From: DASZHJ01 sp035280245
GTDB taxonomy: Bacteria > Pseudomonadota > Alphaproteobacteria > ATCC43930 > CGMCC-115725
Assembly: GCA_035280245.1 (NCBI GenBank)
Contig: DATEGF010000242.1
Coordinates: forward strand, 1-9,076
Direction: 5' to 3'
Length of the DNA: 9,076 bases
Shown: positions 1-7,113 of the stretch, piece after piece
How positions within the stretch are numbered: the stretch's first letter is position 1
Layout: the number at the start of each line of letters is the position of its first letter
Position numbers and translations under genes: made by a program
The notes under the pieces: generated by a model
Databases searched by the model: none
What the model was told of the DNA's origin: nothing
What the model saw: only the letters and a program-made list of their open reading frames with translations

Positions 1-238
1 CGCGACGCTCGACCAGCCCTCCACCCGCGTCTCCGGGAGCGCCATGAAGTTCGGTCTGGTTGCCGCCGGCGAGGCTGATCTCTATCCCCGCTTCGGTCCC
101 ACCATGGAGTGGGACACCGCCGCGGGTCAGGCCGTGCTCGAGGCGGCGGGAGGCAGCGTCACGACGCCCGATGGCACGCCCTTCCGGTACGGCAAACCTG
201 GCTTCCGCAACACCGGCTTCTTCGCCCGCGGACGCTGA
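1..238 (+). CDS. cysQ: 3'(2'),5'-bisphosphate nucleotidase CysQ, C-terminal fragment
   Basis: The reading frame is open from base 2 and ends at TGA 236-238; the start lies upstream of the window, so only about the last 78 residues are present. CysQ removes the 3' phosphate from PAP (adenosine 3',5'-bisphosphate), recycling the by-product of sulfate assimilation. It is a Mg-dependent enzyme of the inositol-monophosphatase superfamily. The fragment shows the GSAMKF stretch, then ADLYPRFGPTMEWDTAAG. The WDTAAG part is the family's second signature, whose Asp binds metal, followed by AVLEAAGG and a short tail ending FFARGR. An ATG at 44 is internal, not a start, because homology continues upstream of it. 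The stop lies four bases before the next ATG, so the two genes are probably cotranscribed. The CysQ subfamily rather than another IMPase is inferred from the LYPRFGPTMEWDTAAG wording. Confidence 0.88.
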   Translation, partial: ATLDQPSTRVSGSAMKFGLVAAGEADLYPRFGPTMEWDTAAGQAVLEAAGGSVTTPDGTPFRYGKPGFRNTGFFARGR

Positions 239-242
239 GCCC

Positions 243-1199
243 ATGACCGAGCTCTGGAGCGCGGACCGTGTCGAGGCCGCCGCTCGATTGCTGCGCGCCG
301 GAGAGGCCGTGGCGTTTCCGACCGAGACCGTCTACGGCCTCGGTGGCGACGCCACCAACGATCTCGCGGTGGCGCGCATCTTCGAGGCGAAGGGCCGCCC
401 GCGCTTCAATCCGCTGATCACGCATGTGCAAGACCTCGCTACCGCGCGGACCCTCGCTGTCTTCGATGCTCGCGCCGAGCAAATCGCCGAGCGCTTTTGG
501 CCGGGGCCGCTGAGTCTCGTGCTGCCGCGCGCGTCGCGCTGCCCGGTCTCGCTCCTGGCGAGCGCGGGACTAGACACGCTGGCGATCCGTATGCCCGCGC
601 ATCCGATCGCACACGCTCTTTTGCGTGCGACGGGTCGGCCGCTCGCGGCACCCAGCGCCAATCGCTCGGGCCGCGTGAGCCCCACCCGTGCCGCCGATGT
701 GCTGGCGGAGCTCGAGGGTCGGATCGCGGCGGTGCTCGACGGCGGCCCGTGCCGGGTCGGGATCGAGTCCACGGTGCTCGACCTCTCCGGCGCGGTACCC
801 ACCCTGCTGCGCCCGGGCGGCGTGCCGCGCGAAGCACTGGAGGTCGTCATCGGGCCCGTGGCGACCGCGGGCGTGACCGACGCCGCGCCGCGCTCACCCG
901 GCCTGCTCGAGAGCCACTATGCGCCGGAGCGACCAGTGCGGCTCGATGCGCACGACCGGCGACCGGGCGAGGCGCTGCTCGCACTCGGCCCCGGACTTGC
1001 GCCCGAAGGCTTCCTGGAGGTGCGCTGGCTCTCGCGGAGCGGCGATCTCGCCGAGGCCGCCGCGAACCTGTTCGCATCGCTGCGGGCCCTCGACCGCCCC
1101 GATATCGCGGGCATCGCGGTGATGCCCATTCCGGAGCACGGGCTCGGCGCCGCCATCAACGACCGGCTTCGCCGCGCCGCAGCACCGCCGCGCAATTGA
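243..1199 (+). CDS. tsaC: L-threonylcarbamoyladenylate synthase (TsaC/Sua5, two-domain form)
   Basis: This cytoplasmic enzyme makes threonylcarbamoyl-AMP from threonine, bicarbonate and ATP, the first step of the t6A37 modification of ANN-decoding tRNAs. The product is 318 residues. The YrdC-like catalytic domain covers about residues 8-195, with PTETVYGLG (26-34), KGRPRFNPL (50-58), PSANRSG (137-143), GIESTVLD (173-180) and LLRPGG (188-193). The linker SPGLLESHYAP (218-228) matches the segment that in Sua5 closes over the active site, and the remaining 90 residues are the smaller Sua5 domain. The length suits Sua5 rather than the roughly 190-residue single-domain TsaC. The ATG lies four bases after the cysQ stop without a strong Shine-Dalgarno, which suggests translational coupling. 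The same frame is open back into cysQ, but family alignment supports the start at 243. Confidence 0.95.
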   Translation: MTELWSADRVEAAARLLRAGEAVAFPTETVYGLGGDATNDLAVARIFEAKGRPRFNPLITHVQDLATARTLAVFDARAEQIAERFWPGPLSLVLPRASRCPVSLLASAGLDTLAIRMPAHPIAHALLRATGRPLAAPSANRSGRVSPTRAADVLAELEGRIAAVLDGGPCRVGIESTVLDLSGAVPTLLRPGGVPREALEVVIGPVATAGVTDAAPRSPGLLESHYAPERPVRLDAHDRRPGEALLALGPGLAPEGFLEVRWLSRSGDLAEAAANLFASLRALDRPDIAGIAVMPIPEHGLGAAINDRLRRAAAPPRN

Positions 1200-1277
1200 G
1201 CCTCATTGTCTCGAAGCATTGTTCCGCTTTTCTCAAGAGCCGAGGGCGCGTTAGATGCGGGCTGGTCAAGCAAGTTG

Positions 1278-1282
1278 AGGGG
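1278..1282 (+). promoter_or_regulatory. Ribosome binding site deciding the GTG start at 1292
   Basis: AGGGG at 1278-1282 (within TTGAGGGGA) lies nine bases before GTG 1292-1294. It is the only good Shine-Dalgarno near the 5' end of the FAD-dehydrogenase frame, which is open far upstream. It therefore selects GTG over the TTG at 1196 that overlaps the tsaC stop. Confidence 0.65.
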
Positions 1283-1291
1283 ACTGCCACG

Positions 1292-2776
1292 GTGACACTC
1301 TCGCTCGAAGTCGCCCTCAAGGGCATCCGCGCGGCGGTCGGGCCCAAGGGCATCGTCGACGACGCGCAGGAGATCGAGCGCTACGTCACGGAGAGCCGCG
1401 GCATGTATCGCGGACGCGTGGGTCTGGTGGTACGGCCCGCGTCGACGCCAGAAGTGGCAGAGGTCGTGAAGCTCGCCTCCGCCGCGCGCCTCCCGATCGT
1501 TCCGCAAGGCGGCAACACCGGGCTCTGCGGTGGCGGCGTGCCGCAGGACGAGAACGCCATCGTCTTGGCGCTCGGCCGCATGAACCGCGTTCGCAAGATC
1601 GACCCCGTCGATTTCACGATCACCGTGGAGGCCGGCTGCATCCTCGCAGATATCCAGAAAGCGGCGGAGGCGGCCGATCGGCTGTTCCCGCTGAGCCTCG
1701 GGGCCGAGGGCAGTTGCCAGATCGGCGGTAACCTCTCGACCAACGCGGGTGGGATCGGCGTGCTGCACTACGGCAATACGCGGGACCTCTGCCTCGGTCT
1801 CGAAGTCGTGTTGCCGGACGGCCGGATCTGGGAAGGGCTCGGCGCGCTCCGCAAGGACAATACCGGCTACGACCTGAAGCAGCTCTTCATCGGCGCCGAG
1901 GGTACCCTCGGCATCATCACCGCGGCGACGCTCAAGCTGTTCCCGCGGCCACGGGAGATCGAGACGGCGTTCCTGGGCTTCGGCAAGGCTGGCGACGCCA
2001 TGGAGCTCTTCGCCCGCGCGCGGGCGGCGAGCGGCGACCAGCTCACTGCTTTCGAGCTGATCCCGCGCCGCGGCCTCGAGTTCTCTGCGCGCCACGTCGC
2101 GGGGATCGTCGATCCCCTGCAGCAGCCCCATGCGTGGTACGCGCTTCTCGACGTGTCCTCGAGCCGGCCTGGCTCGAACCTGCGCGCAAGCCTCGAGACA
2201 TTCCTCGGCGAGGTCGTTGAGGCCGGGTTGATCGAGGACGGCGTGGTTGCTTCCAGTGCGCAGCAATCGCAGCAGCTCTGGCGCATCCGCGAGGCGATGG
2301 TGGAGGCGCAGAAATTCGAGGGCGGCAGCATCAAGCACGATGTCTCGGTCGCGGTGAGCCGCGTCGCCGACTGCATCGAGCGCCTCACAGCCGCCGTCGA
2401 GGCGCGCATCCCCGGCTGCCGGCCACTGGCCTTCGGCCACGTCGGCGACGGTAATATCCACTTCAACATCAGCGAGCCCGTGCGTGCCGACCTCAAGACC
2501 GATCCGGCCCCGACGAAAGCCTTCCTCGCCCACCGGCCGGAGGTCAACGACATCGTGCACGGCATCGTCGGTCAGATGGGTGGCTCGATCAGCGCCGAGC
2601 ACGGCATCGGCATCCTCAAGCGCGACGAGCTGCCGCGCTACAAATCCGCCGTGGCGCTCGACCTCATGCGCGCCGTGAAGCGCGCCCTCGATCCCGACGA
2701 CATCATGAACCCCGGAAAGATCTTCACTCTCGAAGAGCCGAAGAGCGAGGCCCAGCCGAGGCGGCGCGTGCGTTGA
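1292..2776 (+). CDS. FAD-binding 2-hydroxyacid dehydrogenase (D-2-hydroxyglutarate / D-lactate / GlcD type)
   Basis: This is a 494-residue flavoenzyme of the vanillyl-alcohol-oxidase superfamily that oxidises a D-2-hydroxy acid to the 2-oxo acid and passes electrons to an acceptor such as ETF or quinone. The N-terminal FAD-binding type-4 domain covers about residues 1-220: VVRPAST, PQGGNTGLCGGGVP, and GGNLSTNAGG followed by YGNTRDLCLGLEVVLPDG. The C-terminal FAD-oxidase domain carries LWRIREAM, GHVGDGNIHFN (the HisX6His pair that binds metal in the D2HGDH group), SAEHGIG (Glu-His active-site pair) and the closing MNPGKIF. The loop between HFN and AEHG is about a dozen residues longer than I recall for human D2HGDH. 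The start is GTG at 1292, because AGGGG lies nine bases upstream and homologues begin at this point. It follows tsaC after 92 bases, so it may have its own promoter. The exact substrate cannot be fixed from sequence. Confidence 0.9.
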   Translation: MTLSLEVALKGIRAAVGPKGIVDDAQEIERYVTESRGMYRGRVGLVVRPASTPEVAEVVKLASAARLPIVPQGGNTGLCGGGVPQDENAIVLALGRMNRVRKIDPVDFTITVEAGCILADIQKAAEAADRLFPLSLGAEGSCQIGGNLSTNAGGIGVLHYGNTRDLCLGLEVVLPDGRIWEGLGALRKDNTGYDLKQLFIGAEGTLGIITAATLKLFPRPREIETAFLGFGKAGDAMELFARARAASGDQLTAFELIPRRGLEFSARHVAGIVDPLQQPHAWYALLDVSSSRPGSNLRASLETFLGEVVEAGLIEDGVVASSAQQSQQLWRIREAMVEAQKFEGGSIKHDVSVAVSRVADCIERLTAAVEARIPGCRPLAFGHVGDGNIHFNISEPVRADLKTDPAPTKAFLAHRPEVNDIVHGIVGQMGGSISAEHGIGILKRDELPRYKSAVALDLMRAVKRALDPDDIMNPGKIFTLEEPKSEAQPRRRVR

Positions 2777-2782
2777 TTCCTC

Positions 2783-2885
2783 TTGCGTAGCCGGAAGCGC
2801 CCCCTCACCCAGCTTCGCCTAAGCTCGCTGCGCTCGCCAAGCCTACGCAACCCTCTCCCCGAGGGGAGAGGGAAGGGTGAGGGGG
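2783..2885. repeat. Composite palindromic (REP-like) intergenic element
   Basis: Nested inverted repeats fill the gap between two convergent genes. CCCCCTCACCC (2800-2810) pairs perfectly with GGGTGAGGGGG (2875-2885). CCCTCTCCCC (2851-2860) pairs perfectly with GGGGAGAGGG (2863-2872) around a GA loop. TTGCGTAG (2783-2790) pairs with CTACGCAA (2843-2850). AGCTT (2811-2815) pairs with AAGCT (2821-2825). This looks like the dispersed extragenic palindromes common in alphaproteobacterial genomes. There is no T-run for a classic terminator, though a folded transcript could still stop or protect both convergent mRNAs. No second copy lies in this window. Confidence 0.75.
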
Positions 2886-2912
2886 AGCCGCTTCACCCAT
2901 CTAAAAACTGGT

Positions 2913-3824
<912 letters not shown>

Positions 3825-3830
3825 GAACGC

Positions 3831-3840
3831 CTCTCCTCCC
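3831..3840 (-). promoter_or_regulatory. Ribosome binding site of the pirin gene
   Basis: On the minus strand GGGAGGAGAG ends six bases before ATG 3824. It settles the start of the pirin gene against a longer in-frame alternative at 3938. Confidence 0.7.
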
Positions 3841-3936
3841 GATCCGGAACCTATACTAGGCCAGCGGCGCGGCAAGGCCAGCCCTAGACAGCGCTCGCCG
3901 CGCCGATAGGATCGCCGCAATCCCGAGGGAGGCCTC

Positions 3937-5682
3937 ATGTCCGACTACGCCGCGCCGCTCGCCGACATGCGCTTCGCACTTAACGAAATTGTGAATCTCC
4001 GGGATGTCGCGGCGCTGCCGGGCTGCGAGCAGGCGGCGCCCGATCTCGTCGACCAGGTCCTCGAGGCGGCCGCGAAGCTCGCGGGCGACGTGATCGCGCC
4101 GCTCAACGTGGTCGGCGATCGTGAGCGCTCTCGGCTCGAGAACGGCGTCGTGCGGACGCCAACGGGCTTCAGCGACGCCTATCGAAGCTATGTCGAGGGC
4201 GGCTGGAATGCGCTCCCCTTCGATCCCGAGTTCGGCGGCCAGGGCCTGCCGCAGGTGGTCTCGACCGCCGTCTTGGAGATGTGGACCTCGGCCAATCTGA
4301 GCTTCTCGCTCTGCCCCATGCTGACGATCGGCGCGGTCGAGCTCTTGCAGGCCCACGGCTCACTCGAGCAGAAGCGGCTCTATCTCGCGAAGATGATCTC
4401 CGGCGAGTGGACCGGGACCATGAACCTGACCGAGCCACAGGCGGGCTCGGACGTGGGCGCGCTCCGGACGCGCGCGGTCAAGAAAGGCGACCACTACGAG
4501 ATCACGGGACAGAAGATCTTCATCACCTACGGCGACCACGACATGGCCGCCAACATCGTGCACATGGTGCTGGCGCGATTGCCCGATGCGCCCGCGGGCA
4601 CGCGCGGCATCTCGCTCTTCATCGTGCCGAAGCGGCTTGTGAACCCCGACGGCACGCTGGGCGAGAACAACGACCTCCGTCCCGTCAGCCTCGAGCACAA
4701 GCTCGGCATCCACGGCAGCCCGACCTGCGTCATGGCCTATGGCGACCGCGGCGGCGCCACGGGCTACCTCGTGGGCGAGCCGAACCGCGGCATGGAATTG
4801 ATGTTCACCATGATGAACAACGCGCGGCTCAACGTGGGCCTGCAGGGTGTGGCGATCGCCGAGCGCGCCTATCAGCAGGCCCGCGACTTCGCGCGCGTGC
4901 GCGTCCAGGGCAAGCCGGTCGGCGTCAAGGCCGACGGCCCCTTGCCGATCATCCATCACCCGGATGTTCGCCGCATGCTCCTGGACATGCGCGCCTCCAC
5001 CGAAGCCGCGCGCGCCCTCACCTACTATGTTGCCGCCGGCATCGACCGCGCGCGCCATCACCCCAACGCTGAGGAGCGCGCCCGCCAACAGCGCCGTGTC
5101 GATCTGCTCATTCCCGTGGTGAAGGCCTGGTGCACCGACATTGGCGTCGAGGTCGCCTCCACGGGCGTGCAGATCCACGGCGGCATGGGCTACATCGAGG
5201 AAACCGGCGCCGCCCAGCACCTCCGCGACGCCCGCATCGCGCCGATCTACGAAGGCACCAACGGCATCCAGGCGGCTGATTTGGTGGGGCGGAAGATCGC
5301 CCGCGACGCCGCCGCGGCTGTGAAGGAACTCATTGCAGAGATGCGTACGCTCGACGCCGAGCACCTTTCGGCGGGCGTCGACGCCCTCTCTCGCGCCACG
5401 GATTGGATGGCCGCAGCCCTCGCCAGCGATATGCCCCGCGCACTCGCGGGATCAGTCCCTTATCTGCGGATGCTCGGCACGGTCGTGAGCGGCTGGCTCC
5501 TCGCGAAGGGTGCCCGTGCAGCCGAGCAAGCTGCCAAGCACGATGGCAAGACCGCGTTGCTGCAAGCGAAGGTGAATGTTGCCCGGTTCTTCGCGGAGCA
5601 TCGGCTGGCCACCGCTCCCGCAATGCTGCCTGCCATCACCGCGGCAGCGACCACCGTCGGGTTCGACCCAGAACAATTGTGA
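3937..5682 (+). CDS. Acyl-CoA dehydrogenase, DmdC-like (long form with C-terminal extension)
   Basis: This is a 581-residue FAD flavoenzyme that introduces the alpha-beta double bond in an acyl-CoA and passes electrons to ETF. The order is an N-terminal helical domain, a beta domain with MNLTEPQAGSD (162-172, FAD contact), then a C-terminal helical domain with VQIHGGMGYIEETGAAQHLRD and IYEGTNGIQ, where Glu439 is the expected catalytic base. A further helical domain of about 120 residues follows (roughly 460-581). This extension and the overall length distinguish the group from the 380-residue short-chain enzymes and match the family that includes 3-methylmercaptopropionyl-CoA dehydrogenase DmdC. 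The ATG has GAGGGAGG four bases upstream. DmdC-group members are often annotated as DMSP enzymes without proof, and no other dmd gene is visible here, so a general fatty or branched acyl-CoA substrate is as likely. Confidence 0.93.
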   Translation: MSDYAAPLADMRFALNEIVNLRDVAALPGCEQAAPDLVDQVLEAAAKLAGDVIAPLNVVGDRERSRLENGVVRTPTGFSDAYRSYVEGGWNALPFDPEFGGQGLPQVVSTAVLEMWTSANLSFSLCPMLTIGAVELLQAHGSLEQKRLYLAKMISGEWTGTMNLTEPQAGSDVGALRTRAVKKGDHYEITGQKIFITYGDHDMAANIVHMVLARLPDAPAGTRGISLFIVPKRLVNPDGTLGENNDLRPVSLEHKLGIHGSPTCVMAYGDRGGATGYLVGEPNRGMELMFTMMNNARLNVGLQGVAIAERAYQQARDFARVRVQGKPVGVKADGPLPIIHHPDVRRMLLDMRASTEAARALTYYVAAGIDRARHHPNAEERARQQRRVDLLIPVVKAWCTDIGVEVASTGVQIHGGMGYIEETGAAQHLRDARIAPIYEGTNGIQAADLVGRKIARDAAAAVKELIAEMRTLDAEHLSAGVDALSRATDWMAAALASDMPRALAGSVPYLRMLGTVVSGWLLAKGARAAEQAAKHDGKTALLQAKVNVARFFAEHRLATAPAMLPAITAAATTVGFDPEQL

Positions 5683-5709
5683 AGACGTGACCGACGGATA
5701 GCGACGGCG

Positions 5710-6360
5710 TCACTTCTCGTTGACGCAGCGGAGCAGCTTCCAGTAGCCGAAGAGGTTGCTGGGCCGCGCCTCGCGCACGCGGAGGCGACCGGCCTTGAGG
5801 AACTCGTCGAGTGGGAAGTCGGCGTGGAAGCCGATCTTGCCGGCGAGCGGTGCGAGGCGCCGCTCGAGCCAGCGCATGGCGGGGTTGGCGCTGGTGAAGT
5901 GATTGACGATCACGATGGTGCCGCCGGGCTTGCAGACGCGGCGCATCTCCGCCACGAACCGCGCGGGGTTCGGCACCACCGAGGCGACATAGAGCGCGAG
6001 CACGGCATCGAAGGCGCTCTCCTCGAAGCTCATGGCCTCCGCGTCCATCTCCTGGAGCGCCTCGACCTGCTTCAGGCCGTCGCGCTCGACCCGGCGGCGC
6101 GCCTTCGCCAGCATCTCCTTGGAGACGTCGATCCCGGTGACGCGGGCGTCCTTCCGGAAATGCGGGAGCGAGAGGCCGGTGCCGACGCCGACCTCGAGGA
6201 TGCGCTGGTGCGGCCGGTCGTTCGCGACCTCGACCGCCGCCTTGCGTCCGGGATGGAAGATCGGGCCGAAGACAACGTCGTAGGAGCCGGCGAACAGACG
6301 GTAAGTTCTAAGCGTGTCGTGCAGCTCCAACGCGCCCTCCACCGGAAGAGCCGGGCCCAC
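5710..6360 (-). CDS. pmtA: Class I SAM methyltransferase, PmtA-like phosphatidylethanolamine N-methyltransferase
   Basis: The product, up to 216 residues, is probably the membrane-associated enzyme that methylates phosphatidylethanolamine three times with S-adenosylmethionine to give phosphatidylcholine. It has YRLFAGSYDVVFG near the N-terminus, the SAM motif ILEVGVGTGLSLP (54-66), the acidic VTGID with Asp78, EALQEMDAEAM, then FDAVLALYVASVVPNP and KPGGTIVIVNHF, and the tail LFGYWKLLRCVNEK. This wording closely follows the Rhodobacter/Sinorhizobium PmtA type rather than UbiE. No membrane segment is evident. The start is uncertain: GTG at 6360 is the longest, but TTG at 6330 (codon 11) has the better site, GGAGGG at 6335-6340. 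It lies just after the cold-shock gene and its terminator, so it has either an internal promoter or depends on read-through. It converges on the acyl-CoA dehydrogenase, 27 bases away. Confidence 0.87.
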   Translation of the reverse strand: MGPALPVEGALELHDTLRTYRLFAGSYDVVFGPIFHPGRKAAVEVANDRPHQRILEVGVGTGLSLPHFRKDARVTGIDVSKEMLAKARRRVERDGLKQVEALQEMDAEAMSFEESAFDAVLALYVASVVPNPARFVAEMRRVCKPGGTIVIVNHFTSANPAMRWLERRLAPLAGKIGFHADFPLDEFLKAGRLRVREARPSNLFGYWKLLRCVNEK

Positions 6361-6383
6361 GGCGAAGCCGCCTCGGGCCCTCT

Positions 6384-6412
6384 GAAAAAGCCCGGCGCCC
6401 GGGAGCGCCGGG
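6384..6412 (-). terminator. Intrinsic terminator of the cold-shock gene
   Basis: On the minus strand, starting nine bases after the cold-shock stop codon, CCCGGCGC and GCGCCGGG form a perfect 8-bp GC stem (6405-6412 with 6391-6398) around a six-base loop. It is followed at once by CTTTTT (6390-6385). This is a textbook Rho-independent terminator and the clearest one in the window. Confidence 0.85.
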
Positions 6413-6420
6413 AGCGGGGC

Positions 6421-6978
6421 TCAGATCAGCGTGACCCGGTCGGCTTCCAGGCCCTTGCGGCCGTCGACCACGTCGACGCGCACGCGCTGGCCGGGACCCA
6501 ACGAGGTGACCCCGCTCCGGCGCAACGCGGTTATATGGATGAAGATGTCTTTCCCCCCGCCATCGGGCGAGATGAACCCGTAGCCTTTATCGGGCTCGAA
6601 CCACTTGACCGCCCCCTCGAGCGTCGTGGCGGGCCCGGTCGGGCGAGGCGGTCCGGCACCGTACGCGTCTCCGCGGGGTGCCCGTCCGCCACCCGAGCCG
6701 GGCGCGACGGCGGTGCTCATATCGACGTTCAGCACGCTCAGCACCAGCGGGCCTTTGGCGCCCGTGCCCACCTCGCAGGTGACACCGGCGCCTTCTCGCA
6801 CATCCTCATAGCCGGCGCGCCTCAGGACCGCCATCGGCAGGAAGGCGTCCTGGGATCCGTCCGTGAATGTCACGAAGCCGAAGCCTTTCGTCGCGTTGAA
6901 CCACTTAACTTTGCCCTCGGCGCGGCGGCCGGTTTGGGCTTCATCATTCCGGAAGAATCCGGGGCGGCGGTCGTACAT
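6421..6978 (-). CDS. Cold-shock protein with two cold-shock domains
   Basis: This 185-residue nucleic-acid-binding protein has two OB-fold cold-shock domains, an arrangement common in Alphaproteobacteria, where such proteins act as RNA chaperones or stationary-phase or symbiosis regulators. Domain 1 (about 20-87) has GKVKWFNATKGFGFV with RNP1 KGFGFV. Its RNP2 position reads DAFLPM in place of the usual V/IFVHH, so it has lost the histidine. Domain 2 (120-185) is closer to canonical, with GAVKWFEPDKGYGFI and DIFIHI. The link of roughly 30 residues is rich in Gly, Pro and Ala and probably disordered. The ATG at 6978 has AGAGG five bases upstream. The gene follows the FAH hydrolase after 135 bases and ends in a strong terminator, so it is probably a separate transcript. 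I could not identify its promoter. Confidence 0.93.
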   Translation of the reverse strand: MYDRRPGFFRNDEAQTGRRAEGKVKWFNATKGFGFVTFTDGSQDAFLPMAVLRRAGYEDVREGAGVTCEVGTGAKGPLVLSVLNVDMSTAVAPGSGGGRAPRGDAYGAGPPRPTGPATTLEGAVKWFEPDKGYGFISPDGGGKDIFIHITALRRSGVTSLGPGQRVRVDVVDGRKGLEADRVTLI

Positions 6979-7041
6979 GGAGCCTCTGAGAACGGTCTAC
7001 GAACAGTTGAGCATAACGACAATTTAATGCAGCACGCCAGC

Positions 7042-7067
7042 GCTAGCACCGCCGAAACGGTGCTAGC
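7042..7067. promoter_or_regulatory. Perfect inverted repeat, possible operator or RNA hairpin
   Basis: GCTAGCACCG (7042-7051) and CGGTGCTAGC (7058-7067) are exact reverse complements around CCGAAA. The octamer GCTAGCAC also occurs as a direct repeat at 7042-7049 and 7062-7069, 20 bases apart, or close to two helical turns; GTGCTAGCAC at the second site is itself a palindrome. No T-run follows on either strand, so it is not a standard terminator. It lies between the FAH hydrolase stop and the cold-shock start. It could be a dimer operator, or a hairpin in the cold-shock leader. Confidence 0.55.
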
Positions 7068-7088
7068 ACGCGACTTCTCAACAGGTGT

Positions 7089-7097
7089 TGCTATAAT
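7089..7097 (+). promoter_or_regulatory. Extended -10 element TGCTATAAT facing the plus strand
   Basis: TGC followed by a perfect TATAAT (7092-7097) forms an extended -10 element. The best -35 match, GCGACT at 7070-7075 with a 16-base spacer, is poor at 3/6. A transcript from here would run antisense into the 3' end of the FAH hydrolase; no plus-strand gene follows. It could be chance in an A+T-richer gap. Confidence 0.3.
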
Positions 7098-7113
7098 GCC
7101 ACTATCGGCGAAA

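Noticed and set aside
60..242. Extending tsaC upstream into cysQ
   Set aside because: The frame is open, but the added residues are a shadow of cysQ and family members begin at about the ATG at 243.
1255..1278. A seven-codon ATG frame (MRAGQAS) whose stop overlaps the FAD-dehydrogenase ribosome binding site
   Set aside because: It could be a leader peptide, but it lacks a ribosome binding site of its own and codon content suggesting attenuation; chance is likely.
917..2602. A long open frame on the minus strand, opposite the FAD dehydrogenase
   Set aside because: It has no recognisable motifs, mirrors the codon pattern of a clear flavoenzyme and is the antisense shadow expected in GC-rich DNA.
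3825..3938. A longer pirin start at 3938
   Set aside because: The extra 38 residues are Arg-rich and unfamilial, the strong Shine-Dalgarno sits before 3824, and the extension would collide with the acyl-CoA dehydrogenase start.
5683..5709. GTGAC/GTCAC repeat in and beside the 27-base convergent gap, as a terminator
   Set aside because: The stem is only five bases with a long loop and no T-run.
6994..7017. TTGTCG / TAGACC pair on the minus strand as the cold-shock promoter
   Set aside because: The spacer is 17 bases, but the -10 matches only 3/6 and the start would leave a leader of about nine bases, too short for the ribosome binding site.
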